Source: Paenibacillus piri (GTDB lineage: Bacteria > Bacillota > Bacilli > Paenibacillales > NBRC-103111). From it: 64,000 nucleotides of DNA. Of the stretch, positions 43,925 through 52,656 are shown in pieces. Below the pieces are notes generated by a model. It did not search any database and was not told where the DNA came from. It saw only the letters and a list, made by a program, of their open reading frames with translations. The position numbers and the translations under genes were made by a program. Position 1 is the stretch's first letter. Every line of letters begins with the position of its first letter. The stretch spans positions 115,580 through 179,579 of the forward strand of contig NZ_SMRT01000010.1 in assembly GCF_004354045.1 (NCBI RefSeq). The letters are read 5' to 3'.

Positions 43925-44254
43925 TCAACTTTGCCGCATCTTTTTGCCCCTCGCGATCTCGGTTTCGAGTGCGCTGAGCTTCGGTTCCCAGAAGGAGCGA
44001 AAACGATTGAGCCAATCGTCGACCTCCTGCAGCGGCTGGGCGTCCAGCGAATAGATGCGGCGCTGCTCATCGACCTTTACGCGGGCGAACCCGTTGTCCC
44101 GCAGAACCCGAAGATGCTGCGAAACGGCGGCTTGGGTAATGCCGAACTCGTGCTGGATGACCTCGACAATATCGCCAGAACGTCGCTCGCTCTCAGCAAG
44201 CAGCACCAAGATGCGGCGCCGTACCGGATCGCCGAGAACGTCGAAGGCGTTCAT
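43925..44254 (-). CDS. ArsR-family winged-helix repressor
   Basis: A 109-residue ArsR/SmtB-fold regulator: FDVLGDPVRRRILVLLAESE, recognition helix TQAAVSQHLRVLRDNGFARV and wing DEQRRIYSLDAQPLQEVDDWL. It has no metal-binding cysteines, as in the branch paired with AHSA1 proteins. ATG 44254 overlaps the SRPBCC stop (ATGA). It probably binds the triple repeat upstream of the operon. Confidence 0.88.
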   Translation of the reverse strand: MNAFDVLGDPVRRRILVLLAESERRSGDIVEVIQHEFGITQAAVSQHLRVLRDNGFARVKVDEQRRIYSLDAQPLQEVDDWLNRFRSFWEPKLSALETEIARGKKMRQS

Positions 44255-44892
44255 TCCGCCTCCTGCGACCCGCTGCCAGTGTAGAAGACCGTAACCCGCT
44301 TCGCTGCCTCCTCAGCCTGGGACAAATTCTCTCCGGCTGCAACAGCCGCACGCCGCCATTCCTCGCTGCAGTCGGCCATGAAAGTCTTTCCTTCGCTGGA
44401 GGCGCTAAAAGCGTTTTCATCTATACGGTCCGTATCGCTCGCCGAGAGGTGGAACGCCAGCCCCACCAAGCTTAGATCCCAGCCGACACCAACCGCGCCA
44501 GGCCCATACGTTCTCCAGTGGTCGTCAATAGGGCTAATGTGAGACAACGTTAGGCGGGACCGGTCTTCCCCTTCAGCGGCTAAGCGCAGCTCGACCCAAC
44601 TCATGCCACCTCCGAATTCCCAGGTCACGGAGAAAAAATGCGGTGGCACACATTCGGTAATTACGCCGCCCGCGTTATTCTGGATTTGATACCGGCCTCC
44701 GAGCTTCAATTCACCGCTAACAGGCGCAAACCAGCGAGGCAAGCGCTCCGGATTGGTCATCGCATCCCAAAGATCGTCCGGCGTCGTGTCGTAAGACCGC
44801 TCCAGCGTAACGTTGCGAGCAGGCTTTCCCTCTCGCTCGAGCTCCGACACCGTGCGGGTTACTTCTCCCAAACAAGATTCTAGATTGAACAT
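44251..44892 (-). CDS. SRPBCC-family protein (AHSA1-like)
   Basis: A 213-residue helix-grip protein: VTLERSYDTTPDDLWDAMTNPERLPRWFAPVSGELKLGGRY split by usual loops, GGMSWVELRLAAEGEDRSRLTL, and a C-terminal part ADCSEEWRRAAVAAGE. Ligand unknown. ATG 44892 has GGAGGTGAG at 6 nt; the ATG at 44907 lacks a site. It is the first gene of the operon, coupled with ArsR. Confidence 0.87.
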   Translation of the reverse strand: MFNLESCLGEVTRTVSELEREGKPARNVTLERSYDTTPDDLWDAMTNPERLPRWFAPVSGELKLGGRYQIQNNAGGVITECVPPHFFSVTWEFGGGMSWVELRLAAEGEDRSRLTLSHISPIDDHWRTYGPGAVGVGWDLSLVGLAFHLSASDTDRIDENAFSASSEGKTFMADCSEEWRRAAVAAGENLSQAEEAAKRVTVFYTGSGSQEAE

Positions 44893-44919
44893 ATGACTCA
44901 CCTCCATTCACAAATTAGC

Positions 44920-44967
44920 GTTATACAAGTTTAATGTTATACAAGTTTATTGTTATACAAGTTAACG
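44920..44967 (-). promoter_or_regulatory. Three tandem 16-bp repeats, probable ArsR operator
   Basis: GTTATACAAGTTTAAT, GTTATACAAGTTTATT and GTTATACAAGTTAACG begin at 44920, 44936 and 44952, an exact 16-bp period. They lie 28 nt before the SRPBCC start. The GTTATACAAG core is a plausible binding site for the ArsR repressor. Confidence 0.75.
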
Positions 44968-45481
44968 CTTATATAAAGCGTAGCTTGTACTAAGGGTTTT
45001 GTCAAGGGATCAGCCTATGTGAAGTTGCATGGTCAACCGGCTTTTGATTAAGTATATTAAAAGAGAACGCCGCAGGAAGGCGCTCTCTAATATATCAAAC
45101 AAAACTGGGGAAGAATTTGAGGTTAGAGGTTAGAACTCCACATCTGTGGTCTGTGGTAATATGCCGGGATTCAATATCTTTTACGATATCGTAGCAGTGT
45201 TCAGGGAACTGCCCGATGATCGATTACCGAATCGGGTAAAACGGCGGTATCAAGCAGCTATAGCCGATCAACAGTCTCTAAAACGATCGTTTTACGGACA
45301 CCAAAAAGCCGGGGTCATTTATTAGGGTTCCCGGCCTCCAACATGTTCCAATATCCGTTCCATAATCAAAGTAACGTAAACTTGTCTGTTTGTGATACGA
45401 TGGAAGTTAACCCATAGGGTAATAAATTGCATGATTAAAAAATGTACTTATTGCTGAGCATCCTTTCGATGCGTGTACGAT
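44968..45481. other. Gene-poor stretch with two hairpins
   Basis: A hairpin AGAGA.CGCC / GGCG.TCTCT lies at 45062-45088 and a GCCGGG / CCCGGC hairpin at about 45308-45336. A plus-strand frame of 54 codons (45161-45325, MPGFNIFYDIVAVFRELPDD) has no ribosome site and no family I know. No other coding signal. Confidence 0.45.
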
Positions 45482-45516
45482 AAAAATCCCTCAGCTTTAC
45501 GGCCGGCCGAGGGATT
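45482..45516 (-). terminator. Terminator of the secreted repeat protein
   Basis: On the minus strand AATCCCTC pairs with GAGGGATT around a GC-rich loop and is followed by TTTTTA, 6 nt past the stop at 45522. Confidence 0.8.
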
Positions 45517-45521
45517 CTAGC

Positions 45522-47195
45522 TTAATACACATATACGGTTGCTATTGTCTTCAGGCCATTATTGATTACCGTTAAGACGGTCACACCTTGTTTCAATCCG
45601 GTAATATTACCCATGGCATCGATGGTTGCGACCGACGGGTCGGCAGTAGAGTAGGTAACCAGCCCGGTAACCTTAGTTGTTTTGCCGTCCTTCGTTAATC
45701 TGAGGACTGTGTCCAAGGTAGAACCGGCACTCAGGCTGTAATCTTCGGAATCCAGTTTCAATTCGCTTCCGCTTCCGGTTGCTCCGCCGTAAACATAAAC
45801 ATTGGCCCTAGCTTGCGAACCGTTATAGGTAGCGGTCAGAACGGTTTGTCCGTACTTAAGGCCCGAAATATTGCCGGAGTTATCTACGGATGCAACGGAA
45901 GGGTCGGCAATTAAATAGGCACCGTATTGGGTGACATTGATCTTTTGATTTCCATAGACAGACGTAAGGATGGTATCCAGCGTTTGTCCGATGCTTAGGC
46001 TGTAATCTTCCGAATCGAGCTTCAGCCCGGTTTGCGGGGGTTTCGATTGTCCGGCCAGTTTCAACAGAGTGTCTGGAGAATACAGAATGGCTGCACCGCC
46101 ATCCTTAGTCGGGACGGCCTTTGTCATATTGCTTACGGCTTTAGACCATTGCACCGAAGCAAGAGCATCCGTTTTGAACACTCGCTGGGATGTACCTATC
46201 AAGTAGCCTCCGTCAGTGGTATTCTCAAGTGAAATCGGTTTTCCGCTGCCGCCGCCAATCGTTTTCTTCCATTGCTCTTTACCGAGTGTATCGGTTTTCG
46301 TCAGTACGACATCGCCTGCAGTGAGAGTACCTGCGATTGCGTAACCGCCATCCGCTGTTTGGACTACATGACCTTCGTCGAATCCATATATCTTATTCCA
46401 CTCAATTGCACCCGAAGCATTCAACTTCCAAATGGAAAAACTAGTGTCTTTCGAACCGCAGACAATATATCCGCCATCCGCTGTTTGCTGAACGGAACTT
46501 GCATAAACATTCGGACTACTCGGTCCGCCCCCGCCCAGCACGGTGGTCCATTCTGTTTTTCCGCTGCCGTCCCTTTTTTGCGCCGCTGTATGGAATGATC
46601 CGGCATTCAGACTCTCAGTAAATATCACATTTACAGAACCGCCGTCGTTCGTTTCCCGAATCATGTTAAAGTGACCGTAGGCGCCTGAATCAAAAACCTC
46701 TTTCAACTGTATTTCTCCGTACTTATCTGTTTTGACAATTACATAGTCATTATATCGAAAGTGAAAACCAGGGACTGTTCCTCCTAAGAGATAGCCCCCA
46801 TCTCGTGTGTGCCAAAAGGCAGTAACGGTTGCCTTTTTTTCAGTTCCGGATGAATTTTTTGCGTTCAGTTGGAATGTTTTTGACCACTGCTCGTTTCCTT
46901 GTTCGTCGCTTCTAGCTAGATACACCTTATCTTCGTATGTAGTTCCCATCACAGTGTAGCCAATATCCTGAGTTGCTTGAACTTCAATGAGATTTATGCC
47001 TGGACCATAATTTTTTTCCCACTGAATCTCCGGTCCTTGCCTCTCAGAAGCTGCAAGTCCGGTATTCCCGCCCAATAAAAGGCTGAATGATAGGACACAT
47101 GCAAGAATCAGTTTTCTGAGTACATCTCTTTTTTGCATCGAATCCCCATCTCCTTCTGCGAACATCCGTTTCTTCCATAAACCCTTTTTTCTCAA
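45522..47195 (-). CDS. Secreted repeat protein with two Big2-like domains
   Basis: A 557-residue exported protein. A long signal peptide (hydrophobic core about 30-45, ending LAA) is followed by seven or more short propeller-type repeats of the kind TADGGYIVCGS ... WKLNASGAIEWNK (about 55-370). Then two copies of a Big2-like domain begin LDSEDYSLS and contain ADPSVASVDNSGNISGLK or ADPSVATIDAMGNITGLK. There is no SLH or sortase signal, so it may be free or wall-trapped. Start TTG 47195 has GGAGG 8 nt upstream; ATG 47139 is an alternative. The architecture echoes the SLH propeller protein at 6.3-8.6 kb. Confidence 0.8.
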   Translation of the reverse strand: MRKKGLWKKRMFAEGDGDSMQKRDVLRKLILACVLSFSLLLGGNTGLAASERQGPEIQWEKNYGPGINLIEVQATQDIGYTVMGTTYEDKVYLARSDEQGNEQWSKTFQLNAKNSSGTEKKATVTAFWHTRDGGYLLGGTVPGFHFRYNDYVIVKTDKYGEIQLKEVFDSGAYGHFNMIRETNDGGSVNVIFTESLNAGSFHTAAQKRDGSGKTEWTTVLGGGGPSSPNVYASSVQQTADGGYIVCGSKDTSFSIWKLNASGAIEWNKIYGFDEGHVVQTADGGYAIAGTLTAGDVVLTKTDTLGKEQWKKTIGGGSGKPISLENTTDGGYLIGTSQRVFKTDALASVQWSKAVSNMTKAVPTKDGGAAILYSPDTLLKLAGQSKPPQTGLKLDSEDYSLSIGQTLDTILTSVYGNQKINVTQYGAYLIADPSVASVDNSGNISGLKYGQTVLTATYNGSQARANVYVYGGATGSGSELKLDSEDYSLSAGSTLDTVLRLTKDGKTTKVTGLVTYSTADPSVATIDAMGNITGLKQGVTVLTVINNGLKTIATVYVY

Positions 47196-47549
47196 TTGTT
47201 CTCCCTCCTCAATGAATGTAATAATTTGGAATACACTAAAGATATTCGCAGGGATGTTCGTTTTAAAGAACGTGGGGTAGAAAAAAATGGAAACCAGGGA
47301 TGTATGTTCTATCTGCTGACGTATATGGAATTAACACGTTTGTCGACGATTCCATCCATGTTAAGCGCGGCTATTTGCGAATACAACTGCTTCACGATTA
47401 AACGATACCCGTTTCATAATTGTCCCTACTCGCAAATCCTAGCGTCCTATATACCGCGATTTTTCCAACCCAAACCACGAAATGCTGATTATGCAACTGG
47501 AAAAAAAACATGCTATAATATTGATAAGTACGGATTGGAGTTGATTCAA
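47196..47549. other. Upstream region of the Rpn-like gene, nothing assigned
   Basis: AT-rich, about 350 bp. A long plus-strand frame crosses it but shows no protein-like pattern before NDLLDPKNDF. Confidence 0.4.
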
Positions 47550-48415
47550 TTGAATGACCTTCTTGATCCCAAGAATGATTTTGTCTTTAAGCTGGATATT
47601 CGGAAGTGAAGAGAACAAGGACGTATTGCTTGCATTCCTGAACAATACCTTTATCGAAGCGGATGGACCGCCACTGACAGAAATCCTCCTAATGAATCCG
47701 TACACCGATAAAGATGCGCCGCGAGAAAGCAATCCATTTTCGACATTCGAGCCAAAACAACAACCGGCGAACAGATCAATATTGAAATGCAGCTTTTTAA
47801 TCAATATGATATCGAGAAACGGACACTGTACTACTGGGGTAGACAGTATTCAGGACAATTGGAAGAAGGCCAGAGATATCGCCAGTTAAAGAGTGCGTAA
47901 CGATCAATATTCTCAACTACTCTTTTCTTCCGAATGATCTTTACCATAGTGTATTCCATTTGAGGGAAGACCACAGCGGTATTCCATTGAGTAACGATAT
48001 AGAAATCCATATGATTGAACTTTCTAAGCTAGATGAGCAAATGATTCCTATAAAAGGCGGATTGGTGAACTGGCTATTGTTTTTGAAAGGCGTGAGCAAA
48101 TCAAACTGGGAGGTATTGACGATGAATGAGCCCGTGTTGCGTAAGGCTATGGATACATTGGAGTTTTTAAGCCAAGATGCAGAAGCCCGGCGCTTGTATG
48201 AAGTGCGGCAAAAATTTCTCCACGATGAAGCTTCCATGCTGGCTGGTGCAAGAGAAGAAGGAGAAGCGGTAGGGAAAGCAAAAGGGGAATACAAAAAAGC
48301 GATTGAAGTAGCTAAAAAGCTGCTAGCTAAAGGAACAGATATTGCCACTATTGCAGATATTTCTGGCCTCTTAGAAGAAGAAATTGAGCGTTTAAAAATG
48401 CAATTAAAAAACTAG
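47550..48415 (+). pseudogene. Rpn-family recombination-promoting nuclease/putative transposase, three frameshifts
   Basis: Joining three frames gives a typical protein of about 285 residues. It starts NDLLDPKNDFVFKL, then IFGSEENKDVLLAFLN, TGEQINIEMQLFNQYDIEKR (PD-(D/E)XK-type core), LYYWGRQYSGQL, FHLREDHSG and IEIHMIELSKL. The C-terminus is AREEGEAVGKAKGEYKKAIE with the usual KAxE repeats. Breaks lie at about 47595 (one extra base), about 47720 (one missing A) and about 47896 (one missing base). Such proteins (COG5464) promote RecA-independent recombination. Start TTG 47550 has GGAG upstream. Probably dead. Confidence 0.8.
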
Positions 48416-48552
48416 CAGAGAATTACTGAAATGCAAAAACAACAACATCGTCTATCACACCGGGCAAGAAAAAATAGCTGTAGAGCTCAGAAAAAATCCT
48501 TTCCGCTGATCTTCAGCGAATGAAATGTATCAGGCAACATCCACATAGCACT

Positions 48553-48588
48553 GAAATGGGGACGCGAATCACACCGCGTCCCCATTTC
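48553..48588. repeat. Perfect 14-bp inverted repeat
   Basis: GAAATGGGGACGCG pairs exactly with CGCGTCCCCATTTC around an 8-nt loop. The GGGGACG wording recalls palindromic intergenic repeats of other bacteria; only one copy is seen here. Confidence 0.65.
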
Positions 48589-48653
48589 GTCCCCAACAAC
48601 CATCTACACTCACTCAAAACCCTTATAAATCAAGGAACAAACCTTTTTCGCAC

Positions 48654-48691
48654 AAAAAAAGAGCGGGCTATCTTTTCGATAACCTGCTCTT
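48654..48691 (-). terminator. Terminator downstream of the HsdS remnant
   Basis: AAGAGCGGG pairs with CCTGCTCTT (one G-T), extended by TATC/GATA, and on the minus strand is followed by seven T. It lies about 150 nt past the HsdS stop. Confidence 0.8.
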
Positions 48692-48840
48692 GTACTTGAT
48701 TTTAAGCCCCGCGCCTTAACTTAATGACATTGGGCAATAGCCTTCAGTTCTATCTTTACAATATTCGAAAAGATGCGACAATTTCGGTTGAAAGGTTGCT
48801 TGAGATTTTAACCGCCCCTACTGATGTTGTCGAACCCTCT

Positions 48841-49017
48841 TTACCCCACCTTTACTTGACCGTTCATAAGCATAGGCAATAACCAGTTTCGTAGTTTTGT
48901 GAGTTCTATGTTTTCTCTCTTACGAATATTGATCAAATCAAAGATTTTACTTGTTTTTTTATTGAATAAATTAATTGTTTCATCATTGTTAAGAAGCGGC
49001 ATATCGTTATGGGCGAT
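48841..49017 (-). pseudogene. C-terminal remnant of a type I restriction specificity subunit (HsdS)
   Basis: A minus-strand frame reading FDLINIRKRENIELTKLRNW then LLPMLMNGQVKVG and stop. The RxxLLPMLMNGQVxV ending is the typical HsdS C-terminus after the second conserved helix. The frame is closed upstream at 49018-49020, so target-recognition domains are gone. No hsdR or hsdM is in the window. Confidence 0.65.
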
Positions 49018-49223
49018 CTATTAAAGGAGATAAGGACCTTCTCAGGGCTTATCAACTTAAAAACTCCAATAAAATAGTAGGTGCGGAAGGCTGGAGACTT
49101 TTTGATGCCTCAATTATGAAACGAATAGAAGTTTTGCCAGAGTGCATTGAAAAAATAAGATCTGGTTATGGTTATGAAGATGAGGCATTAATGAAACCAT
49201 TTTACGCTGAATTAATACGATAA
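48993..49223 (+). pseudogene. Unrecognised truncated coding fragment
   Basis: About 76 codons, EAAYRYGRSIKGDKDLLRAY then QLKNSNKIVGAEGWRLFDAS and a further part ending MKPFYAELIR. It looks like genuine coding sequence without a start codon or ribosome site at the 5' end, abutting the HsdS remnant. I do not recognise the family. A join between two unrelated genes near 48990-49017 is likely. Confidence 0.45.
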
Positions 49224-49323
49224 CAAACCTCTTCGACATTGTTGTTGTTCATCGTTATACATCACATTATCGATATCAATTTATTTGCAATCGTACGTTC
49301 GCATGAAAAGGGTAAGATTTATG

Positions 49324-49722
49324 CTAATTCTGATTAATATCACACAATATCTTCAGCCGTTTCAGCAGTATCAGCACTATGCCAGCATCTAATTTACCAG
49401 CATAGTAGCCTGAGACAAATCGGTCTGCTCTAATAATTGTTGTGAAAAGCCTCCTGATTGTAATCAAATCAGCGTCGACTATCAAAGAAGGCGAATTAAA
49501 GTAAGCGTTGGCTTCTTTGCTCCAATTTGACCAATCAAATGATACGATGATGTTGCTACAATATAGCAAATTTATAAAATGGTTTGCTTGATCATGATAT
49601 CGATAAGGATCAAAACCGAGTTCTTCTGACACATCGTATTTTTTACCATCTGATTCAAAGTAAGCGATAAACTCAAATAAAGCTTTCACATTGTCAGAAG
49701 GAACCCAATGGTTGTAACCCAC
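49324..49722 (-). CDS. DUF6508-like protein
   Basis: A 132-residue protein. The C-terminal part LITIRRLFTTIIRADRFVSGYYAGKLDAGIVLILLKRLK resembles the IRRLxTxxxRxERFxEG..AxLxxGxIxxIL pattern of DUF6508; the match is from memory. Function unknown. GTG 49722 has GGAGG at 7 nt. It follows the 348-residue gene by 46 nt on the same strand, in an AT-rich, defence-like patch. Confidence 0.65.
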   Translation of the reverse strand: MGYNHWVPSDNVKALFEFIAYFESDGKKYDVSEELGFDPYRYHDQANHFINLLYCSNIIVSFDWSNWSKEANAYFNSPSLIVDADLITIRRLFTTIIRADRFVSGYYAGKLDAGIVLILLKRLKILCDINQN

Positions 49723-49768
49723 TACATAACCTCCGTCCTGTTACTTACTATATTCATTATAATTCATG

Positions 49769-50815
49769 CTATTGCTGCTCCTTCCTAAGTTGAAGCCATT
49801 TCATAAAATAAGGTCTATCATTATTTTGAGGCACTTCATACCACTCAGAACAAATGAAGTATTTATCTCCATATATTTCAACCGTACCAGCCCAATATCT
49901 AAGAACTTTTTTATCGCTGCTTAAAGAGGATTTTATTAATAACGGATACTGAATATCAAACGTTTTCTTGGAGTATTCGGATGTTTGCATCAATGCTACT
50001 TCTTCGGGGGATATTTCATTGTTCTGGAACATTTTGATTAAAGTGCTGCGTACAAGGGCACCTATTTTCATTTCGGTTAATCCGCTGATATTTGTCACTT
50101 CAATCTTTTCCATTTCTTGTACGGTCTTTGATTCTCTTGCAGAGGCAGCAGTTTTTATAGTATTTTGCTTTTTATTTGCAAATAGATTATACATTTGTAA
50201 ACTACGCATAAACAGTTCAGAAGTATCAGCGACAAATGAGGTTACAGCTAATACTGGCTGTAATATACTTTCCCCGAATTCGTCGTTCGCAAGTAATCGG
50301 ACATTATAATTGAGACCCTGATCACGTAATAAATGCTCAACTTGGTTCAAGCAAAGTGAAAGAGGTGCCATTACATTATTATTAATTTTAGGAGATGCAA
50401 AAATAATATCTGCACTAGAATAACCAAAGTAACCATAGATGCACATAGCGGCTCTTAAGGTTTTCTTGACAATCCGCATTATAGTTTCTTCTTTTGTACC
50501 GTAGTTAAGTCCCGCTTCGTGAAAAGCAACATCAATAGCATATAGGTGCTGCTCATTATTTGCGTAAGCAACACCAATCACATCAATTTCAGCCTGTTGA
50601 ATTAATTGTGTGAAAGAGGCATTTCCCTTATAAATCTCATAATCATAATTTACGTTAAAGAACTCATTCGATTGGTTCATGAGTCTTTCTATTTCTCCCT
50701 CATTCATTAAATCCCACGAATTCACTGAAGCCTTCCAATTTGTTTGCACTAATTGACATCCCTTAACATGCCGTAACCAAGACAATAACAATGATTCACC
50801 TATTTCGATCTTCAT
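49769..50815 (-). CDS. Unrecognised 348-residue protein, possible nuclease-fold
   Basis: Opens MKIEIGESLLLSWLRHVKGC. The block QAEIDVIGVAYANNEQHLYAIDVAFHEAGLNYG recalls a PD-(D/E)XK core (D-x-I-G...D-V-A) but lacks the usual Lys. A C-terminal part GALVRSTLIKMFQNNEISPEE then YWAGTVEIYGDKYFICSEWYE looks beta-rich. No family can be named. Next to HsdS and DUF6508 it may be a defence or nuclease gene. Start ATG 50815; AT-rich codon use. Confidence 0.55.
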   Translation of the reverse strand: MKIEIGESLLLSWLRHVKGCQLVQTNWKASVNSWDLMNEGEIERLMNQSNEFFNVNYDYEIYKGNASFTQLIQQAEIDVIGVAYANNEQHLYAIDVAFHEAGLNYGTKEETIMRIVKKTLRAAMCIYGYFGYSSADIIFASPKINNNVMAPLSLCLNQVEHLLRDQGLNYNVRLLANDEFGESILQPVLAVTSFVADTSELFMRSLQMYNLFANKKQNTIKTAASARESKTVQEMEKIEVTNISGLTEMKIGALVRSTLIKMFQNNEISPEEVALMQTSEYSKKTFDIQYPLLIKSSLSSDKKVLRYWAGTVEIYGDKYFICSEWYEVPQNNDRPYFMKWLQLRKEQQ

Positions 50816-50944
50816 TATAATCCAATACCTACTTTCATCAAATAAAATTGGATAAACGGATACCTTAGATATGTATTATCGCTAAAATCATACCAATTTT
50901 CGCCAAATTAATACATACGTAATCTAAGTGTAAACCGTGTAAAC

Positions 50945-50974
50945 AAAATAAGAACCTCCTCAAAAGGAAGTCCT
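50945..50974 (-). terminator. Terminator after rlmD
   Basis: AAGGACTTCCT pairs with AGGAGGTTCTT (two G-T pairs), loop TTTG, followed on the minus strand by ATTTTGTTT. Confidence 0.78.
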
Positions 50975-50990
50975 TCATTTTAAGATTAAC

Positions 50991-52631
50991 TCAATCCTCA
51001 CGATATATTACTACCACGCACTCCACATGTGTCGTATGCGGAAACATATCCACCGGCTGCACCGCGACGGTGGTGTAGCCGCCGTCCTCGAGGACGCGGA
51101 GATCGCGAGCCAGTGTCGACGGGTTGCACGACACATAGACGACGCGATCGGGGCGCATCTCGAGGATGGTCTCGAGCAGCGCCGCGTCGCAGCCTTTGCG
51201 CGGCGGGTCGACGACGATGACGTCAGGCGCGATGCCCTGACGCTTCCAGGCGGGGATGACCTCCTCCGCCGGGCCAACCTCGAACTGAACGTTGCGTACG
51301 CCGTTCAGCTGCGCATTGCGCCGAGCATCGTCAATCGCTTCGCTGACGATCTCGACGCCGTACACTTGGCGCGCGCGCTGCGCCAAGAACAGCGAAATCG
51401 TGCCGATGCCGCAATAGGCATCGATCACGGTTTCTTCGCCGCTCAGGCCGGCGAAGTCCAATGCTTTCCCGTACAGCACCTCGGTCTGTACGGGATTTAC
51501 TTGATAAAACGATCGCGCCGAGATCGCGAACCTTACATCGCCGATCGTGTCGTAGATCACGTCGTCGCCACACAGCACCTTCGTCCGGTCACCGAAGATG
51601 ACGTTCGTTCTGCCGGTGTTGATGTTCTGGCAGATGCTTTTGACGCCCGGGATGGCGGCGCGAAGCAGCCCGACAAGCTCGTCGGCATGCGGGATATCCA
51701 CCCCGTTCGTGACAAGCACGATCATGATATCGCCCGTATTGAAGCCGTACCGCGCTACGACGTGACGCAGCAAGCCTTTGTGCGTCTCCTCGCTATACGG
51801 CCGGATGCCGAGCTCGCGGGCGATCCGTTTGACCTCGGCGACGACGAGGTCGTTGTTTTCTTGTTGGATGAGACATTCATCCATATCGATGATGCGGTGG
51901 CTGCCCTGGGCGTAAAATCCGCCGACCAGACCGCCTTCTTCAGCCGCGCCGCTTAGCCCTGCCGCTCCCGCGGCGGATGCCCCCGACCCTGCGGCGCCGA
52001 GCCCGATCGGCACCTGCGCCTTGTTGCGGTAGCGCCAAGGCTCGCTCATGCCGATCGTCGGCAGCACGACGATGCCGTCTCGTGCAACCGCACCGCTGGC
52101 AGCAGCGGAAAGCCGCTGCTGTCCAAGCCCGCCATCACAGGCATCACCGCTGCTTTCATCTCGGGAACCGCCACGTTCGCCCAGAGCTCCGCTCCCGGCC
52201 GCGACTTTGAGCTTGCCGATCCGTTCCAGGTTGTCCACGACCAACTGCCGCTTGTAGCGCAGCTGGGCTTCGTAGCTCAAATGCTGCAGCTGGCAGCCGC
52301 CGCATTGCTTATAGATCGGGCATGGCGCCGCTATCCGGTCCGGACTTGACTCCAGAATACGGACAAGCTTGCCGTAGCCGTATTGTTTTTTGAGCTTGAC
52401 GACCTTGGCAAGCACCCGCTCACCCGGCAGTGCGCCCGGGATAAAAAGAGTAAAGCCGCTCACGCGGCCCACCCCTTCCCCTTCATGACCAATACCGACT
52501 ATGTCCGCTTCATATTCGCCGTTCTTTACGACCGGCAGTCCTTCCAATTCAACCGCCCGGCCGTTTCCGGCTTTACGTTCAGAACGCACGTTCGTTCCCC
52601 CCGCGCCGCCTTGTTTGTTCGTTCTCCTCAT
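50991..52631 (-). CDS. 23S rRNA (uracil-5)-methyltransferase RlmD/RlmCD-like
   Basis: A 546-residue RumA-type enzyme using SAM to make m5U in 23S rRNA. In order it has a TRAM domain (VGIGHEGEGVGRVSGFTLFI), a cysteine Fe-S region (APCPIYKQCGGCQLQHL), the SAM site (DAYCGIGTISLFLAQRA), DPPRKGCD and the catalytic Cys in VVYVSCNPSTLARD. It is about 80 residues longer than usual because of two Ala/Gly-rich inserts, one after RIGKLKVA and one after VPIGLG. AGGAGG precedes ATG 52631. The tail is duplicated at 42166-42531. Which uracil is modified cannot be told. Confidence 0.9.
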   Translation of the reverse strand: MRRTNKQGGAGGTNVRSERKAGNGRAVELEGLPVVKNGEYEADIVGIGHEGEGVGRVSGFTLFIPGALPGERVLAKVVKLKKQYGYGKLVRILESSPDRIAAPCPIYKQCGGCQLQHLSYEAQLRYKRQLVVDNLERIGKLKVAAGSGALGERGGSRDESSGDACDGGLGQQRLSAAASGAVARDGIVVLPTIGMSEPWRYRNKAQVPIGLGAAGSGASAAGAAGLSGAAEEGGLVGGFYAQGSHRIIDMDECLIQQENNDLVVAEVKRIARELGIRPYSEETHKGLLRHVVARYGFNTGDIMIVLVTNGVDIPHADELVGLLRAAIPGVKSICQNINTGRTNVIFGDRTKVLCGDDVIYDTIGDVRFAISARSFYQVNPVQTEVLYGKALDFAGLSGEETVIDAYCGIGTISLFLAQRARQVYGVEIVSEAIDDARRNAQLNGVRNVQFEVGPAEEVIPAWKRQGIAPDVIVVDPPRKGCDAALLETILEMRPDRVVYVSCNPSTLARDLRVLEDGGYTTVAVQPVDMFPHTTHVECVVVIYRED

Positions 52632-52656
52632 GTTTTCCTCCTACGCATACGCCCGT

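Noticed and set aside
48721..48885. 54-codon plus-strand frame MTLGNSLQFYLYNIRKD
   Set aside because: No ribosome site, no family, and it overlaps the HsdS tail on the other strand.
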